DNA from: CAZPEV01 sp964585635 | Lineage (GTDB): Bacteria; Zixibacteria; MSB-5A5; GN15; JAAZOE01 | NCBI GenBank assembly: GCA_964585635.1 | Contig: CAZPEV010000083.1 | Span: forward strand, 1-13,609 | Length of the DNA stretch: 13,609 nucleotides | Direction of reading: 5' to 3' | Part shown: one piece after another, positions 12,565-13,609 of the stretch | How positions within the stretch are numbered: position 1 is the first letter of the stretch | Layout of the letters: each line of letters opens with the position of its first letter | Made by a program: the position numbers and the translations under genes | Notes under the pieces: model-generated | The model's input: only the letters and a program-made list of their open reading frames with translations | Told to the model about the DNA's origin: nothing | The model's database searches: none

Positions 12565-13404
12565 TTATGACTTGTCGCCGGCATCATCCGCGCCGCCGGC
12601 ATCATGATGGTTCTCTCCCGGTTCGTCGCCGTGCGCCGAGGTATCCGAGAGGTGATCGCGGCGGACCCGACCCTGCGGTTTCCGCTTGCGCCGGCGTTCG
12701 CCCCGGCGCGGACCGCGGGCTGATTCCGGCGGCGCCCCGAAGGGCCGTTCTTCTCTGCTTTCGGGAGTAAAATCACCCCGGTCCAAGATCGTGCCGCGGC
12801 AAATCCAGACCTTGACGCCGATGGTGCCATAGGTGGTGTGAGCCGTGGAGGTGGCGTAGTCGATGTCGGCTCGCAGCGTATGCAGCGGCACCCGGCCTTC
12901 GTGATATTTTTCCGTGCGTGCGATTTCGGCGCCGTTGAGCCGTCCCTTACAGATAATCTTGATGCCCTCGGCGCCCATCTTCATGGTGGCGGCTAACGAT
13001 CGCTTCATGGCGCGCCGAAACGAGACGCGTCCCTCCAGCTGCTTGGAGATCGAATCGGCTACCAGGCGGGCGTTCAACTCCGGCTTCTTGACCTCAATGA
13101 TATTCAGGGATATGTCCTGTTTGGTCAGCAGCTGCAATTCCTCGCGGAGCTTATCGACTTCGGCGCCGCGCCGTCCGATGACGATTCCCGGACGGGCGGT
13201 ATGAATGTCCACCGTCACCTTCTTCGGCGCTCGGACGATCTCGACCTTGGCCAGCCCGGCGTTATCCAGACGGGCGTTGATATACTTCTTGACCATGAGG
13301 TCTTCATGGATCAAATCGGCCACGCCCCGGGAAGCGAACCATTTCGAACTCCAGGACTTGTTTATGCCCAGCCTGAAACCTATTGGGTGAGTTTTCTGAC
13401 CCAA
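12565..13404 (-). CDS. rpsC: 30S ribosomal protein S3 with long charged C-terminal tail (TTG start)
   Basis: S3 lies at the mRNA entry pore of the 30S subunit and contributes to its helicase activity. The N-terminus GQKTHPIGFRLGINKSWSSK (2-21) is the family signature. The KH domain contains RPGIVIGRRGAEVDKLREEL (71-90). The C-terminal core has GRVSFRRAMKRSLAATMKMG (125-144), GRLNGAEIARTEKYHEGRVP (154-173) and YGTIGVKVWICRGTIL (192-207). The core ends at about 207, yet the protein reaches 279 aa: residues 225-249 are rich in Arg/Lys and 250-279 in Asp, Glu, His and Gly. The start is TTG at 13404, seven bases after GGAGG (13416-13412), and GQKTHPIGF follows immediately, so no other start fits. 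Confidence 0.97.
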   Translation of the reverse strand: MGQKTHPIGFRLGINKSWSSKWFASRGVADLIHEDLMVKKYINARLDNAGLAKVEIVRAPKKVTVDIHTARPGIVIGRRGAEVDKLREELQLLTKQDISLNIIEVKKPELNARLVADSISKQLEGRVSFRRAMKRSLAATMKMGAEGIKIICKGRLNGAEIARTEKYHEGRVPLHTLRADIDYATSTAHTTYGTIGVKVWICRGTILDRGDFTPESREERPFGAPPESARGPRRGERRRKRKPQGRVRRDHLSDTSAHGDEPGENHHDAGGADDAGDKS

Positions 13405-13411
13405 AACCTGT

Positions 13412-13420
13412 CCTCCACCT
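13412..13420 (-). promoter_or_regulatory. Ribosome binding site that fixes the rpsC TTG start
   Basis: AGGTGGAGG on the minus strand lies seven bases upstream of the TTG at 13404. It falls in the 26-nt gap between the preceding stop codon and rpsC. It is one of the better Shine-Dalgarno matches in the window and supports use of the weak initiator. Confidence 0.8.
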
Positions 13421-13430
13421 GCCTCACGGT

Positions 13431-13609
13431 TTATGCTTTCGACTCGTCGGCGGTCGTGTCGTCATCGCCGACGGGCGCTTTTTTGCCGGCGCGACCCGCT
13501 GCCTTCGGTGTCGCTTTCTTCTTGGGCGTCGCCGTCTGCCGGCGCGTCGCCTTAGTCTTGATCTCCCCCGCTTCCTTGGCGGTCGCCGTGGCAGCCCGGG
13601 TGTCCTCGG
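13431..13609 (-). CDS. rplV: 50S ribosomal protein L22, C-terminal low-complexity tail only (cut by window edge)
   Basis: The minus-strand frame from the window edge to the TAA at 13431 encodes 58 residues without a stop: it runs EDTRAATATAKEAGEIKTKA, TRRQTATPKKKATPKAAGRA, then GKKAPVGDDDTTADESKA. It is rich in Lys, Ala and Thr and ends acidic, like histone-H1-type tails. No L22 core is visible, so the identity rests on gene order: rplV precedes rpsC in practically all bacteria, by a short gap as seen here (26 nt). E. coli L22 is 110 aa and ends soon after its core, so this would be a C-terminal extension of at least about 55 residues. An alternative is a small separate basic protein gene, which I think less likely. 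Confidence 0.75.
   Translation of the reverse strand, partial: EDTRAATATAKEAGEIKTKATRRQTATPKKKATPKAAGRAGKKAPVGDDDTTADESKA

Noticed and set aside
12537..12830. Minus-strand 97-codon frame overlapping the S3 tail in another frame
   Set aside because: It overlaps the end of rpsC in another frame, has low-complexity Arg/Ala/Pro content, and the S3 frame is continuous with the conserved core. I considered it as evidence of a frameshift in rpsC but the S3 frame ends cleanly before rplP.

Overview
The window is an almost complete bacterial ribosomal-protein supercluster (the S10, spc and alpha operons fused end to end), all on the minus strand, so transcription runs from high to low coordinates. 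It opens inside the tail of rplV (13609 to 13431) and continues rpsC-rplP-rpmC-rpsQ-rplN-rplX-rplE-rpsN-rpsH-rplF-rplR-rpsE-rpmD-rplO-secY-adk-map-infA-rpmJ-rpsM-rpsK-rpsD-rpoA-rplQ, ending at 1462. Gaps between genes are 2 to 48 nt, and rplO/secY and secY/adk overlap. A strong intrinsic terminator (1394-1426) closes the run.

Downstream lies a second small minus-strand unit: an unrecognised single-pass membrane protein (793-1224), a 99-aa protein resembling the DUF6504 family (494-793) joined to it by a one-base stop/start overlap, and the first 158 codons of plsY, the glycerol-3-phosphate acyltransferase (1-475). A candidate promoter sits at 1334-1362, between the terminator and this unit. 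The plus strand shows no believable gene; its long open frames are shadows of the ribosomal genes.

The organism is a GC-rich (by eye roughly 58-60%) bacterium, not an archaeon: gene order, RpoA, IF-1, bacterial SecY, type I MAP and PlsY are all bacterial. The ribosomal proteins that can bind zinc here (S4, S14, L36, L24) all keep their cysteines, and adenylate kinase has the four-Cys lid. Six genes start with GTG or TTG. L22, S3, L29 and L17 carry low-complexity C-terminal extensions. RpoA has an acidic interdomain linker. These traits would fit a lineage of the FCB group or a neighbouring uncultured phylum, but phylum assignment from sight is a weak inference.

Functionally the main cluster supplies ribosomal proteins of both subunits, the protein-export channel (SecY), nucleotide balance (Adk), N-terminal Met removal (MAP), initiation (IF-1) and the RNA polymerase alpha subunit. 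I found no CRISPR, mobile element, tRNA or rRNA. The region is mostly canonical housekeeping DNA; the least explained parts are the small membrane/DUF6504-like pair and the protein tails.
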